Shown here: positions 24,966 through 32,891 of the stretch, in pieces | How the letters are laid out: every line of letters begins with the position of its first letter | How positions within the stretch are numbered: the stretch's first letter is position 1 | Assembly: GCF_907165215.1 (NCBI RefSeq) | Contig: NZ_CAJRAY010000036.1 | Location: 1 to 61,341 of the forward strand | Direction of reading: 5' to 3' | DNA length: 61,341 nt | From: Thermobacillus xylanilyticus | GTDB taxonomy: Bacteria; Bacillota; Bacilli; Paenibacillales; Paenibacillaceae | Notes under the pieces: generated by a model | Databases searched by the model: none | Seen by the model: only the letters and a program-made list of their open reading frames with translations | What the model was told of the DNA's origin: nothing | Position numbers and translations under genes: made by a program

Positions 24966-25004
24966 TCCGTTCCCCTCGCCTTCCATTCTCATGTTTCTGA
25001 AAAA

Positions 25005-25047
25005 ATTGTACCGCCGTCTGCCGGGCAATATTGTGAAGCCTGTCACA
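25005..25047 (-). promoter_or_regulatory. FNR/CRP-type class II promoter of the CGCGG gene
   Basis: TGTGA-AGCCTG-TCACA (25032-25047) is a second perfect FNR/CRP-family dyad. On the minus strand TACAAT (25010-25005) is a good -10. With the start at 24998 the dyad centre (25039.5) is again at exactly -41.5. This ties the CGCGG gene to the operon at 22076-24595. Confidence 0.82.
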
Positions 25048-25111
25048 AAAAAACCGAAGTTCCATACCGCCAGCCATAAACCATTTAATTGGAAATATTA
25101 AATTTTTCTGC

Positions 25112-25163
25112 TTGACATTTCCATTCTACATGTTGTAGTTTTAAATCTACCTACATATTGTAG
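25112..25163 (+). promoter_or_regulatory. Promoter with two BlaI/MecI-type operators
   Basis: A perfect -35 TTGACA (25112-25117) is followed by two 13-bp dyads, CTACA-TGT-TGTAG (25126-25138) and CTACA-TAT-TGTAG (25151-25163), whose centres are 25 bp apart. The TACA...TGTA dyad is the recognition pattern of BlaI/MecI/CopY-type repressors. The first lies between -35 and -10, so binding would block RNA polymerase. The -10 is weak (TAGTTT at about 25136). Confidence 0.75.
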
Positions 25164-25234
25164 TCCTAAGAAGGTTCAAAATCGCAAGATATGTGTACGT
25201 GCGTGCGATTGGCATCGTACTTTGCGGTGAAGCA

Positions 25235-25330
25235 ATGAGAAGATGGTCGACGCTGTTGCTTGTTGTTGTGTTGAGCGTTTGCAATTCATGTGAACAACAG
25301 GAGGGCGGACATGTGGATCCGGATATATGA
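25235..25330 (+). CDS. Possible 31-residue secreted or leader peptide upstream of the M56 gene
   Basis: A short frame starts at an ATG 3 nt after GGTGAAGCA-like sequence and encodes a basic MRRW start, a hydrophobic core (STLLLVVVLSV) and CNSCEQQEGG; it ends 20 bp inside the M56 gene. It looks like a small lipoprotein or signal-type peptide but the lipobox is not standard. It may serve translational coupling only. Nothing in the sequence proves expression. Confidence 0.35.
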   Translation: MRRWSTLLLVVVLSVCNSCEQQEGGHVDPDI

Positions 25331-26888
25331 AGAACTGCTCGTGATGTCAATCGTCGCGGGAGGATTGTACCTCGCATTTAAAGGGCTGAGCAGATGGACA
25401 AGAAAACTTCTGACCGCCAGGTGGAATTACGGAATCATTTTGATGGTTTATTCCTTTTTCATCGTTCCCTATCATCGCCTTGTACCTTCAGTTGAACTGG
25501 TACGAGCAGCGGGAAGCAACGAGACCGGGGAAGGCGAAGTGACGCCGACGGTGGAAGAATTCCGGTCCGGCATCGACCCGTTTGCCGAACAGTTCCTTCA
25601 TACCGATTTCTGGCAGCTGAACCTTCCCAAAGATGCCCTGTTTCCGTGGCATGACATCCTGCCCTGGCTGTGCATGGCGGGAACTCTTGTCTTTACAGGT
25701 TCAGTCATTGTCCAGTATTGCAAACTGCATTTGCGCATCATGCGCACCTGCCGGCCGGCCGGCCAGGCTGAAATGCTCAATGCGTTGGAAATATGCAAAC
25801 GGCAACTGGGCATCAAACGCAAAATCGCCGTGTACCTGTCGCCGCACATGACGACCCCTTTCCTCTACGGATGGGTGAGGCCTCGCATTGTATTGCCGGA
25901 CATGCCATTTACCGCAAACGATTATCATTATGTTTTTCTTCATGAATTGATGCACTACAAGCGGCGCGACCCTTGGGTCAAACTCTTGCTGCTGCTCATT
26001 AATGCCATCCATTGGTTTAATCCGTTTACATACATGGCACGCCGGGATGCAGACCGGTTCTGCGAGTTTTCCTGCGACGAAAAGGTGGTGAAACCAATGG
26101 ATATGCAAGAAAGGAGGCGATATTGTGAGTTAATTCTGCGTGTGCTGTGGCAGACGGTGGATCGGAAGGACGGGTTGTACCCCGCATTCGGCGGAAGTAA
26201 AAGTGAACTGGAAAGGAGAATGACCATGATTCTCGACATGGAAGCGTCAAAAAAGAAAAAATGGGTTCGGGCGTTGGCGCTCGGAACGACTTTGACCATG
26301 GCATTGTTCGGTACATCAATTGCTTACGCTTCCGTTTCGTCCAATGATCAGCTTTTCAACAAGCTTCCGGCTGCTGATGGGCCTGAACTGGACGCACCTG
26401 TTACTGTCGTAAATTCCGACTTGGTCCCGACACTTCGAAGCCATTCAACTGTCAATGGCTTGGGAAGCAGCGACGCCATTTCAATACTTGAAAGTTCCGA
26501 AACTCAATTTTTGGCTGCAACTCCTCATAACGGCCTGCAATCCCCCAATCCGGCTGTTTCCGAATCCAATGCCGCATCCGCAGCACAACTTAGCGATGTG
26601 GAGCCGCTGGCTACCGGAAATTTGAGCCCGGGCAAGGCTTACACTTTTGATAAGCAAAAGATCGGCAAAGGATCAATTGTAACCATTAATGCGTCCTGGA
26701 CCCCGACCGATGCTGACTTGCAAGTCGGCCTTCTGTCCCATGCAAGCAATACTGTCTATTATGTAAAGCTGTCCGGAGGCGAGGGTTCGGCTCCCCTGCA
26801 AGTCAATACGACCGGAGAATACTCGATTTACGTAGGAAACCCCTCGGATTCAACGATTAAGTTTGATGTATCTTATATTATCAATTGA
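25311..26888 (+). CDS. BlaR1/MecR1-like M56 metallopeptidase with novel extracellular domain
   Basis: A 525-residue membrane protein. The N-terminal part has four membrane segments and the M56 zinc protease motif HELMH (residues 211-215) within YVFLHELMHYKRRDPW, followed by the ADRFCEFSCDE segment, as in BlaR1. After the last membrane segment (about residues 315-337) BlaR1 would have a penicillin-binding sensor domain; here there is instead about 190 residues of Ser/Asn-rich linker and a small beta-rich domain (GSIVTINASWTPTDADLQVGL ... GEYSIYVGNPSDS). So the inducer is probably not a beta-lactam. Start at ATG with AGGAGGG 5 nt upstream. BlaI-type operators precede it but no blaI gene is present. 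Confidence 0.8.
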   Translation: MWIRIYEELLVMSIVAGGLYLAFKGLSRWTRKLLTARWNYGIILMVYSFFIVPYHRLVPSVELVRAAGSNETGEGEVTPTVEEFRSGIDPFAEQFLHTDFWQLNLPKDALFPWHDILPWLCMAGTLVFTGSVIVQYCKLHLRIMRTCRPAGQAEMLNALEICKRQLGIKRKIAVYLSPHMTTPFLYGWVRPRIVLPDMPFTANDYHYVFLHELMHYKRRDPWVKLLLLLINAIHWFNPFTYMARRDADRFCEFSCDEKVVKPMDMQERRRYCELILRVLWQTVDRKDGLYPAFGGSKSELERRMTMILDMEASKKKKWVRALALGTTLTMALFGTSIAYASVSSNDQLFNKLPAADGPELDAPVTVVNSDLVPTLRSHSTVNGLGSSDAISILESSETQFLAATPHNGLQSPNPAVSESNAASAAQLSDVEPLATGNLSPGKAYTFDKQKIGKGSIVTINASWTPTDADLQVGLLSHASNTVYYVKLSGGEGSAPLQVNTTGEYSIYVGNPSDSTIKFDVSYIIN

Positions 26889-26908
26889 TTAGCTGAATCG
26901 AATCCATC

Positions 26909-26980
26909 AAGGGCTCCTGTTCTTCGGCTGGACGGTCATTTACCAACAACGCGCCAGCCCAAGAAAGGGGCCCTTTTCTT
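26909..26980 (+). terminator. Long hairpin terminator after the M56 gene
   Basis: AAGGGCTCCTGTTCTT-c-GGCTGG pairs imperfectly with CCAGCC-c-AAGAAAGGGGCCCTT over about 22 bp, followed by TTTCTT. Confidence 0.8.
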
Positions 26981-27128
26981 GGTTGCATTCGCCCTGACAT
27001 TCAGAATTAAAACCTCATCAACCTGAAAAGGAATGATTTCCGCATTTCCGTCAATTTATGTTATGATTACGTGGAACTCTACTGTCGAATTGCGGCGAAC
27101 GCCGCTTGAACATGGAAGGGATTGAACC

Positions 27129-28298
27129 ATGCATAGATTGAGCGGGACTGGCGACTCCGCCCTGATCCGGCGGATCAATACCGCCATCGTGCTGGAATGC
27201 ATACGCAATGAATCGCCGCTCTCCCGCGCGCGCATCTCGGAGCGGACCGGGCTGAACAAGGCGACCGTGTCGAGCCTCGTCTCCAATCTGATCGCCGGCG
27301 GGCTCGTATCGGAGATCGGCACCGGCGAGTCGAGCGGCGGAAGGAAGCCGGTCATGCTGCTGTTCAACGCCGGAGCCGGCTATGCGGTCGGCATCGATGT
27401 CGGCGTGAATTACATCCGCGGATTGCTGACGGATCTGGCGGGCACGCCCGTCGCACGCCGCGAGACAAAGATTGCAAGGCGCAGCCCGGAGGACGTGCTG
27501 CCCCTCCTTCATGATGTCATCCGCGGGTTGATCGGGGACGCGCCGGCGAGCCGGTACGGCGTCGTCGGCATCGGGATCGGTGTGTCGGGCATCGTCGACG
27601 ACGGCGGGACGATTCTGTTCGCGCCGAACCTTAACTGGCGGAACGTGCCGCTCAGGCGGCTGGTCGAGGAACGGTTCAACCTGCCGTGCGTCATCGACAA
27701 CGAGGCGAACGCCGGCGCCGCCGGCGAACTTCGCTACGGCGCGGGGCGGGGCTTTGCCGACCAAATCTATGTCAGCGTCGGGATCGGCATCGGCACGGGC
27801 ATCATCATCAACCGGGAACTGTACCGCGGCAAGTCCGGGTTCTCGGGTGAGCTCGGCCACATGTCGATTGCGATGGACGGCCGCCAGTGCAGCTGCGGCA
27901 ATCTCGGCTGCTGGGAACTGTACGCCTCCGAGAAAGCGCTGATCGAGCACGGCGAGCCGTACGCCTCCTTCGAAGCGGCGTGCGCCGCGGCGGAGAGCGG
28001 CGACGGGCAAGCCGTCCGCCTGCTCGAGACGATCGGCGCCTATCTGGGCACAGGCATCGCGAATATTGTGAATGTGTTCAATCCGGAAGCGGTCATCCTC
28101 GGGAACCGGATTTGCATCGCCGAACGGTTCGTCCGCGACGCCATTGAACGCGAGATCGAGCGCCGCACGCAAACCTACAACCGGGAAGGCATGCGCCTCC
28201 TGTTCGCCGAACTGGGCGAACATTCGGCGGTGCGCGGCGCGGCGGGCTATGCGATCAGCCGCTTCTTCGACAGCCTCAACGGCCAAGGCGCCGGCTGA
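27129..28298 (+). CDS. xylR: ROK-family repressor, probable XylR
   Basis: A 389-residue ROK protein with an N-terminal winged helix-turn-helix (ARISERTGLNKATVSSLVSNLI, about residues 36-57) and a sugar-kinase-like effector domain. The ROK zinc motif is CSCGNLGCWELYAS and the glycine-rich loop SVGIGIGTGIIIN is present. This architecture is that of XylR, which leaves the xyl operator when it binds xylose. A xyl operator lies 5.2 kb away in front of xylA, and no other ROK gene is in the window. The assignment to xylose is therefore probable but not proven. It is a single-gene unit. Confidence 0.85.
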   Translation: MHRLSGTGDSALIRRINTAIVLECIRNESPLSRARISERTGLNKATVSSLVSNLIAGGLVSEIGTGESSGGRKPVMLLFNAGAGYAVGIDVGVNYIRGLLTDLAGTPVARRETKIARRSPEDVLPLLHDVIRGLIGDAPASRYGVVGIGIGVSGIVDDGGTILFAPNLNWRNVPLRRLVEERFNLPCVIDNEANAGAAGELRYGAGRGFADQIYVSVGIGIGTGIIINRELYRGKSGFSGELGHMSIAMDGRQCSCGNLGCWELYASEKALIEHGEPYASFEAACAAAESGDGQAVRLLETIGAYLGTGIANIVNVFNPEAVILGNRICIAERFVRDAIEREIERRTQTYNREGMRLLFAELGEHSAVRGAAGYAISRFFDSLNGQGAG

Positions 28299-28324
28299 GA
28301 ACGTCTGTTTCAGCCGTGTGTTCG

Positions 28325-28365
28325 CTCCCTGCAGTCCGGTCCGGCCGGCTCACGGGAGTATTTTT
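28325..28365 (+). terminator. Possible terminator after xylR
   Basis: CTCCC (28325-28329) and GGGAG (28354-28358) enclose a CCGG-rich region and are followed by TATTTTT. The stem is imperfect. Confidence 0.45.
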
Positions 28366-28493
28366 ATGGATGGCGATCGATGGTACATTATAGAATATCA
28401 TGCCAGATTTTCATCTTGCTGACGGTTCAGGAGTGGATGCATTCGTAATCGACACCATCGGGCACACTTCAGATCGAGACAGGGGATGTCTTC

Positions 28494-30371
28494 TTGCGCG
28501 CGTTACGGTACTGGTTGTTGTTCATTGTTCTTTTTACACTCTCCAATGCTCATCATGCGGAGGCGGCAGACGGCGGGAAGGAGCAGGTGATCCGGCATTG
28601 GGAAATCCAGTGGATCCGCGCCGACGGCGCGAATCGCGACCGGCCGCTGGAGGAAGCGTCGGCCTGGGCGGCTTCGTCGGCCGGACAGTTGACGCGGATG
28701 CCGGCGGATGCGTCGGGCGTCTGGGTTCGGGTCCAACTCCCGCCTACCGCATCTTATCGTCAACCGGCGCTGCTGGTAAACCGGTTGTACGGCCGGAACC
28801 TGTCCGTCTACGCGGACGGTATGCTTCTGCACGAGTCGACCCGCTCGGTCCGGTTCGACGTGAGTAAACTGTTCCTGCCGCTCCCGGCCGACACGGATGC
28901 CGTGACGCTGCTCATCCGGATCGGCACGACGGAGGAGCGAGCCGGCGTCTACTCCGCCATCCGGATCGGCGAATTCCAGTCGCTCACCGCCGCCTTTATC
29001 CGTCGGGAGATGCCGGATTTGGTGCTCGGCGGCGGCATGCTCATGCTCGGCGTCATCATGCTGGCCTGCACCGGATTTCTGACGCGCAGCGTGCGCGCGT
29101 TCTGGCTGTCCCTCTCGATTATCGCCCTGTCCGCCGGAACGCTCGTCTTCACCTATTCTCCTCTCCCCTACATACTGTTCGAACCGCGAATCGCGTGGCT
29201 GCCGTTGGCGTACGATATGGCGCTGTTCGCTGCGGCTCCAGCGTTCATGTATTTTGCCGACACCGTCTTCATGGGCCTATATCCGTTCTACACCCGGCTT
29301 CGGCAGGTAATGGGAGGCTATGCCGGGCTGTGCTTCCTGATGGTCGGTCTGTACGTCTGGATGCCCGAACGGTTCGCATCGGGATACGATCTGGTCACGA
29401 CCACGATCCTCGGCATGCTGATGCTGGCCGCGTTCGTGATCACCGCCGTGCTGGCCGTGGCCGTCACCATCCGCGGCAACTGGCACGGCGCCGTCCTGTC
29501 CGGCGGCATCTTCGTCCTGACAACGTCGGCGGCCGCCGATCTGGCGATGTACTATTTCAGGGACGAGCCTTATGATCCGATCTTGTGGAAATTCGGCACC
29601 CTCGTGCTGCTCGTCGCGCTGATCGTCATTCTGTCCGCGAAAATCGCCCGCGACCACGCCGCCGTGATCGCCTACACGAAGGAACGCGAAGACTACAACC
29701 GCAGGCTGCAGCGCGCGGAGAAGCTGAAAATCATCAGCGACCTCGCCGCGTCCGTCGCCCATGAAGTCCGGAATCCGCTTCAGGTGACGCGCGGTTTCCT
29801 GCAGCTGCTTGCGGAACGGGAACTGTCGAACCGGAAATATTACGACATGGCGATCGAGGAACTGGACCGCGCCTCCTCCATCATTACGGATTTCCTCACC
29901 TTCGCGAAGCCGGAGATGGACGAATTCGCCGTGCTCGACATCGCCGACGAACTGGACAAAATTTACGCCATCATGTCGCCGCATGCCTCGCTGAACGGCG
30001 TCACGCTCCGATTCGACGTGCAGGACGGGATCAGGATCGAAGGCAATGCTTCCCGGTTCAAACAGGCCATCATCAATTTCATCAAGAACGGCATCGAGGC
30101 GATGGAGAGCGGAGGCGAGATCGTGATCCGGGCGTACAGGCAGGACGGACAGGCGGTCATCCGGATCCGCGACAACGGAAGCGGCATGGATGAGGAGCAG
30201 ATCGCAAAGCTGGGGACGCCTTATTTCTCGACCAAGACGAAAGGAACCGGCCTTGGCCTCATGGTGACGTTCCGCATCATCGAGGCGATGAACGGCACCA
30301 TCTCGTTCGACAGCAAAATCGGAAAAGGAACCGAAGTCACGCTCCGGTTCCCGGCCGTCCATCCGGAATGA
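28494..30371 (+). CDS. Membrane sensor histidine kinase (7TMR-DISM-like sensor)
   Basis: A 625-residue kinase. It has a signal-like N terminus, an extracellular domain to about residue 170 that resembles the DISM extracellular sandwich (VWVRVQLPP ... LSVYADGMLLHES), seven membrane segments (about 175-385) and a cytoplasmic kinase. The phospho-acceptor is His423 in SVAHEVRNPLQVTRGF, the form seen in sporulation phosphorelay kinases (KinA-E). N box INFIKNGIEAM, G1 IRDNGSGM, F PYFST and G2 GTGLGL are intact. Start at a TTG with GGGG(AT)G about 6 nt upstream. There is no response regulator beside it. It ends one base from the end of the NHLP-peptide gene on the other strand. Confidence 0.88.
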   Translation: MRALRYWLLFIVLFTLSNAHHAEAADGGKEQVIRHWEIQWIRADGANRDRPLEEASAWAASSAGQLTRMPADASGVWVRVQLPPTASYRQPALLVNRLYGRNLSVYADGMLLHESTRSVRFDVSKLFLPLPADTDAVTLLIRIGTTEERAGVYSAIRIGEFQSLTAAFIRREMPDLVLGGGMLMLGVIMLACTGFLTRSVRAFWLSLSIIALSAGTLVFTYSPLPYILFEPRIAWLPLAYDMALFAAAPAFMYFADTVFMGLYPFYTRLRQVMGGYAGLCFLMVGLYVWMPERFASGYDLVTTTILGMLMLAAFVITAVLAVAVTIRGNWHGAVLSGGIFVLTTSAAADLAMYYFRDEPYDPILWKFGTLVLLVALIVILSAKIARDHAAVIAYTKEREDYNRRLQRAEKLKIISDLAASVAHEVRNPLQVTRGFLQLLAERELSNRKYYDMAIEELDRASSIITDFLTFAKPEMDEFAVLDIADELDKIYAIMSPHASLNGVTLRFDVQDGIRIEGNASRFKQAIINFIKNGIEAMESGGEIVIRAYRQDGQAVIRIRDNGSGMDEEQIAKLGTPYFSTKTKGTGLGLMVTFRIIEAMNGTISFDSKIGKGTEVTLRFPAVHPE

Positions 30372-30635
30372 TCACCACCAGTACCCGGCCGGCCTGGCGA
30401 CGATGGCGGAGACATCCTCCGGCCGCGGCGGAATCGTAAGCACGTGCCGGGTCGGGGTCTCCTCCACCACCAGCAGTTCGTGTCCTTCCGGAATTTCGAT
30501 ACCGAACGCGTCGCGGATCGTCTGCTTCGGTTCGGCCAGCAGCCGCTGCCTGAACGATTCGTCGTCCCAGGCTTTGCGGATGATGTCTTCCCGGAGCTGA
30601 TCCGCATCGATGCGTTCTGTCATCGTCGTCGACAT
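30372..30635 (-). CDS. NHLP-leader-type peptide ending in Tyr-Trp-Trp (RiPP precursor candidate)
   Basis: An 87-residue peptide. Residues about 12-70 look like the nitrile-hydratase-like leader peptide (NHLP) found on many ribosomally made natural products: LREDIIRKAWDDESFRQRLL, then AEPKQTIRDAFGIEIPEGHE and LLVVEETPTRHVLTIPPRP. The rest is short (EDVSAIVA) and ends RPAGYWW, a possible core with two C-terminal tryptophans. The ATG at 30635 is preferred; ATG codons five codons upstream and four codons downstream are possible. Upstream on the same strand is a ComQ-like isoprenoid enzyme. A free-standing nitrile hydratase alpha fragment is a less likely reading because the catalytic CxxCSC motif is absent. 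Confidence 0.75.
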   Translation of the reverse strand: MSTTMTERIDADQLREDIIRKAWDDESFRQRLLAEPKQTIRDAFGIEIPEGHELLVVEETPTRHVLTIPPRPEDVSAIVARPAGYWW

Positions 30636-30685
30636 CGCGCACGCACACATCCTTTCACCATGGATTAAAGACGAGCTTCTTCCTG

Positions 30686-30714
30686 ATTATACCATGTAAA
30701 TTGTTTCTAGTAAT
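30686..30714 (-). promoter_or_regulatory. Promoter of the NHLP-peptide gene
   Basis: On the minus strand an extended -10 TGGTATAAT (TATAAT at 30691-30686) follows TTACTA by 16 bp. It lies right after the stop of the isoprenoid gene, so the peptide can be made in excess of the enzyme. Confidence 0.65.
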
Positions 30715-31680
30715 CTAGATTTTTGATAGATCCGAGATTAATTTGGAAAATCCATGGCCGGCAATCAGCCGCGACACTTCCGCCTCCGCTTCTTCCGCGC
30801 CCCGGCGGATGCCGTCCGCGAGCGTCCGGGCGAAGAGGATCAGCATGGGCGGCTCCGCCCGCTCATCGATGCGGCCGGCGTACTCGCCCGCGATGCGGGA
30901 CAGGCGGGCCAGAGCGCCGCGGCGGAAGACGGCCGCCTTGACGTCCCGCTCCGTGAGCGGGCGCGGCTCACCGCCTTCGGCATCGTCCGGCCCCAGCGCG
31001 TCGCGGACGATCGTCAGGAAGGCGTTACCGTTGGGAGCGGCCAGATCTTCGGCCCAGTCCTGCCAGTCATCGGACAGCTGCAGCACCGCCAGCGCGAGGT
31101 CGAGCGCCTCTTCGACCGCCGGCAGCCGCTCGTCCATCCCGGCAGCCAACAGCATCGCCGCCGCGCCGAGCTTCACCGGCGCCGACTTGCGGGCCAGCTG
31201 CCGGACGTCGAGCGGGTCCGCGCGGCGCTCCGGCTCGCCGCCGACCGCGGCCGCCCATTCCGCGGCGTATCGGGCGTACAACGCCCACAGCCGCTCCGGA
31301 TCGGCCGCGGCATGGCGCGCATAGCGCGCCTGGAACGCCGCGTGGAACAGCTGGCCGAGCGCCAGCAGCCGCCTCGGGTCGGCCGGCGCCGCCTCCGGCC
31401 CGTCCATCAGGTCGTCGACGATGGCGTAGTGCAGCATCGCGAAGAGGCTGCCGACGGCCAGGTCGCGGCAGACGCGGCTGCCCAGGCCGGTGATGTCGTC
31501 CATCCAATACGGCAGCAGGTACGCGATGACGCTCGCTTTCCCGCCCGTCTTCAGCGGATGGCAAGCGCCGATGAGCTCCCGCCCGAGCCGGCCGAGCTCG
31601 TCCGGGAACCGCCCGGTCTCCGCTTCCGCCTCCGCGAACACCTCCAACAGTTCGCCGCGATAACGGTCGATGTATTCCAT
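30715..31680 (-). CDS. ComQ-like class I isoprenoid enzyme (polyprenyl synthetase fold)
   Basis: A 321-residue all-helical protein with the two aspartate-rich motifs of trans-isoprenyl enzymes: DDLMD at residues 89-93 in the segment LHYAIVDDLMDGP, and DDWQD at 204-208 in LAVLQLSDDWQDWAED. These bind the magnesium-diphosphate of an isoprenyl substrate. The rest lacks the basic motifs expected of a housekeeping farnesyl or geranylgeranyl diphosphate synthase (no FQxxDDxxD plus GGKRxR-like N-terminal block). ComQ, which prenylates a Trp of the ComX pheromone, has this type of fold. The partner peptide here ends in Trp-Trp. GAGGGG lies about 8 nt before the ATG. Terpene cyclase activity is the alternative. 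Confidence 0.8.
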   Translation of the reverse strand: MEYIDRYRGELLEVFAEAEAETGRFPDELGRLGRELIGACHPLKTGGKASVIAYLLPYWMDDITGLGSRVCRDLAVGSLFAMLHYAIVDDLMDGPEAAPADPRRLLALGQLFHAAFQARYARHAAADPERLWALYARYAAEWAAAVGGEPERRADPLDVRQLARKSAPVKLGAAAMLLAAGMDERLPAVEEALDLALAVLQLSDDWQDWAEDLAAPNGNAFLTIVRDALGPDDAEGGEPRPLTERDVKAAVFRRGALARLSRIAGEYAGRIDERAEPPMLILFARTLADGIRRGAEEAEAEVSRLIAGHGFSKLISDLSKI

Positions 31681-31725
31681 CTAGATCCCCTCTCCGCATA
31701 ATCGGGAAAAAAAGGCCAATCAGAA

Positions 31726-32676
31726 TCACTCTGATTGACCTTTTGCCTGCCCCGCAAGCTTCCGCACCCGGTCGAACAGACTGCGGAAAACGGCGTCCCG
31801 CCGCACATGCTGCGCCATCTTGATCAAATGTCTGCCCTGATCGAAGCTGTAGGTGCCGCCCTCGTTCAGGATCGGGCTGTGCACGATGCGGCACGGCACG
31901 CTGCGCTCATCCAGCAGCCAGCCGATCGTCGAGATGTCCCAGATGACGCGCGAATACGCGTAATGGTCATCGCTGCAGGCCGCGTACGTCTCCGCCAGAT
32001 ACCTGCCGATCGCGCCGCATTCTCCGAGATGCAGATCGATCTCCGCCTTCGTCGTCAGGAGGTGCGACGCGACGCCCATGCAGGGCACAAGCACGAGCGG
32101 CACGCCGCAGTCCAGGACGACGCGCGAGGCGTGAACGTCCTGGATCATGTTGAACTCGCGGGTATGATCCCACCACGGCGCATGCCCGCCGAGCCAGACG
32201 ACGACGATCTTGCCGATGATCCGCGGCTCCATCAGGATGGCGGACGCCACATTCGTAATGGCGCCGATGGCGACGACGTAGAGCGGGTCGTCGTCCGGCG
32301 ATGCGAGCGCCAGCTCGACGATGCGCCGCGCCGCTTCGCTCTCGACCGGCCGGTCCGGCCCGGCCATCCAACCGCGCGACCCTTCATAAATCGGAATCCG
32401 GCCGGCCGCGCCCGCAATTCTCACAATGCGCTGCAATTCCTCATAACTCTTCACCATGCCGTCTTCGGGTCCGTCCGACCGTTCGTTGTGGAACGGCGCG
32501 GCGCACAGCGCTTCGATCTTCAGCCGCTCCGGCGATCCGAGCGCGAAGATGACGGCGAATTGGTCGTCAATCTCGTTGTACGTGTCGGTGTCGAGCACCA
32601 TCCGCACTTTTCCGCCGGGATGGTGCAGCCGCTCGAGGCGGAACGAATCGGTCAGGCCGGGATACCGGGTCGTCAT
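31726..32676 (-). CDS. Inosine-uridine-type nucleoside hydrolase
   Basis: A 316-residue nucleoside N-ribohydrolase that splits a nucleoside into base and ribose. The calcium-binding Asp cluster is visible in MVLDTDTYNEIDDQFAVIFAL, a variation of the usual DTDxGxDDA motif. Other family parts are YVVAIGAITNVASAIL and the histidine-containing end of the active site. The Gly of the motif is replaced by Tyr-Asn, which is also seen in some bacterial relatives, so activity is likely but substrate uncertain. It stands alone between the isoprenoid gene (45 bp away, same strand) and floT. Length is normal. Confidence 0.85.
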   Translation of the reverse strand: MTTRYPGLTDSFRLERLHHPGGKVRMVLDTDTYNEIDDQFAVIFALGSPERLKIEALCAAPFHNERSDGPEDGMVKSYEELQRIVRIAGAAGRIPIYEGSRGWMAGPDRPVESEAARRIVELALASPDDDPLYVVAIGAITNVASAILMEPRIIGKIVVVWLGGHAPWWDHTREFNMIQDVHASRVVLDCGVPLVLVPCMGVASHLLTTKAEIDLHLGECGAIGRYLAETYAACSDDHYAYSRVIWDISTIGWLLDERSVPCRIVHSPILNEGGTYSFDQGRHLIKMAQHVRRDAVFRSLFDRVRKLAGQAKGQSE

Positions 32677-32793
32677 GCCGCATTCCTCCGATGAATAAGA
32701 ACTTCACCGCCAAACAGCGCGGAACCCGCATCGCTACACTTTCATCATAGCGAACATCGCCCGGACTTGCCATGCACCGGTTTGATCCGCCAG

Positions 32794-32844
32794 CAAAAAA
32801 ATGCAAGCCCCCGGCGCTCGCCGGCGCTTCACACGGGGGCTTGC
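32794..32844 (-). terminator. Terminator after floT
   Basis: GCAAGCCCCCG pairs with CGGGGGCTTGC; on the minus strand this is followed by ATTTTTTTGC. Confidence 0.88.
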
Positions 32845-32891
32845 TGTTGACCGATTCCATTAAGCTCTGTTGCGTCAGACGCCCTTCCGGG

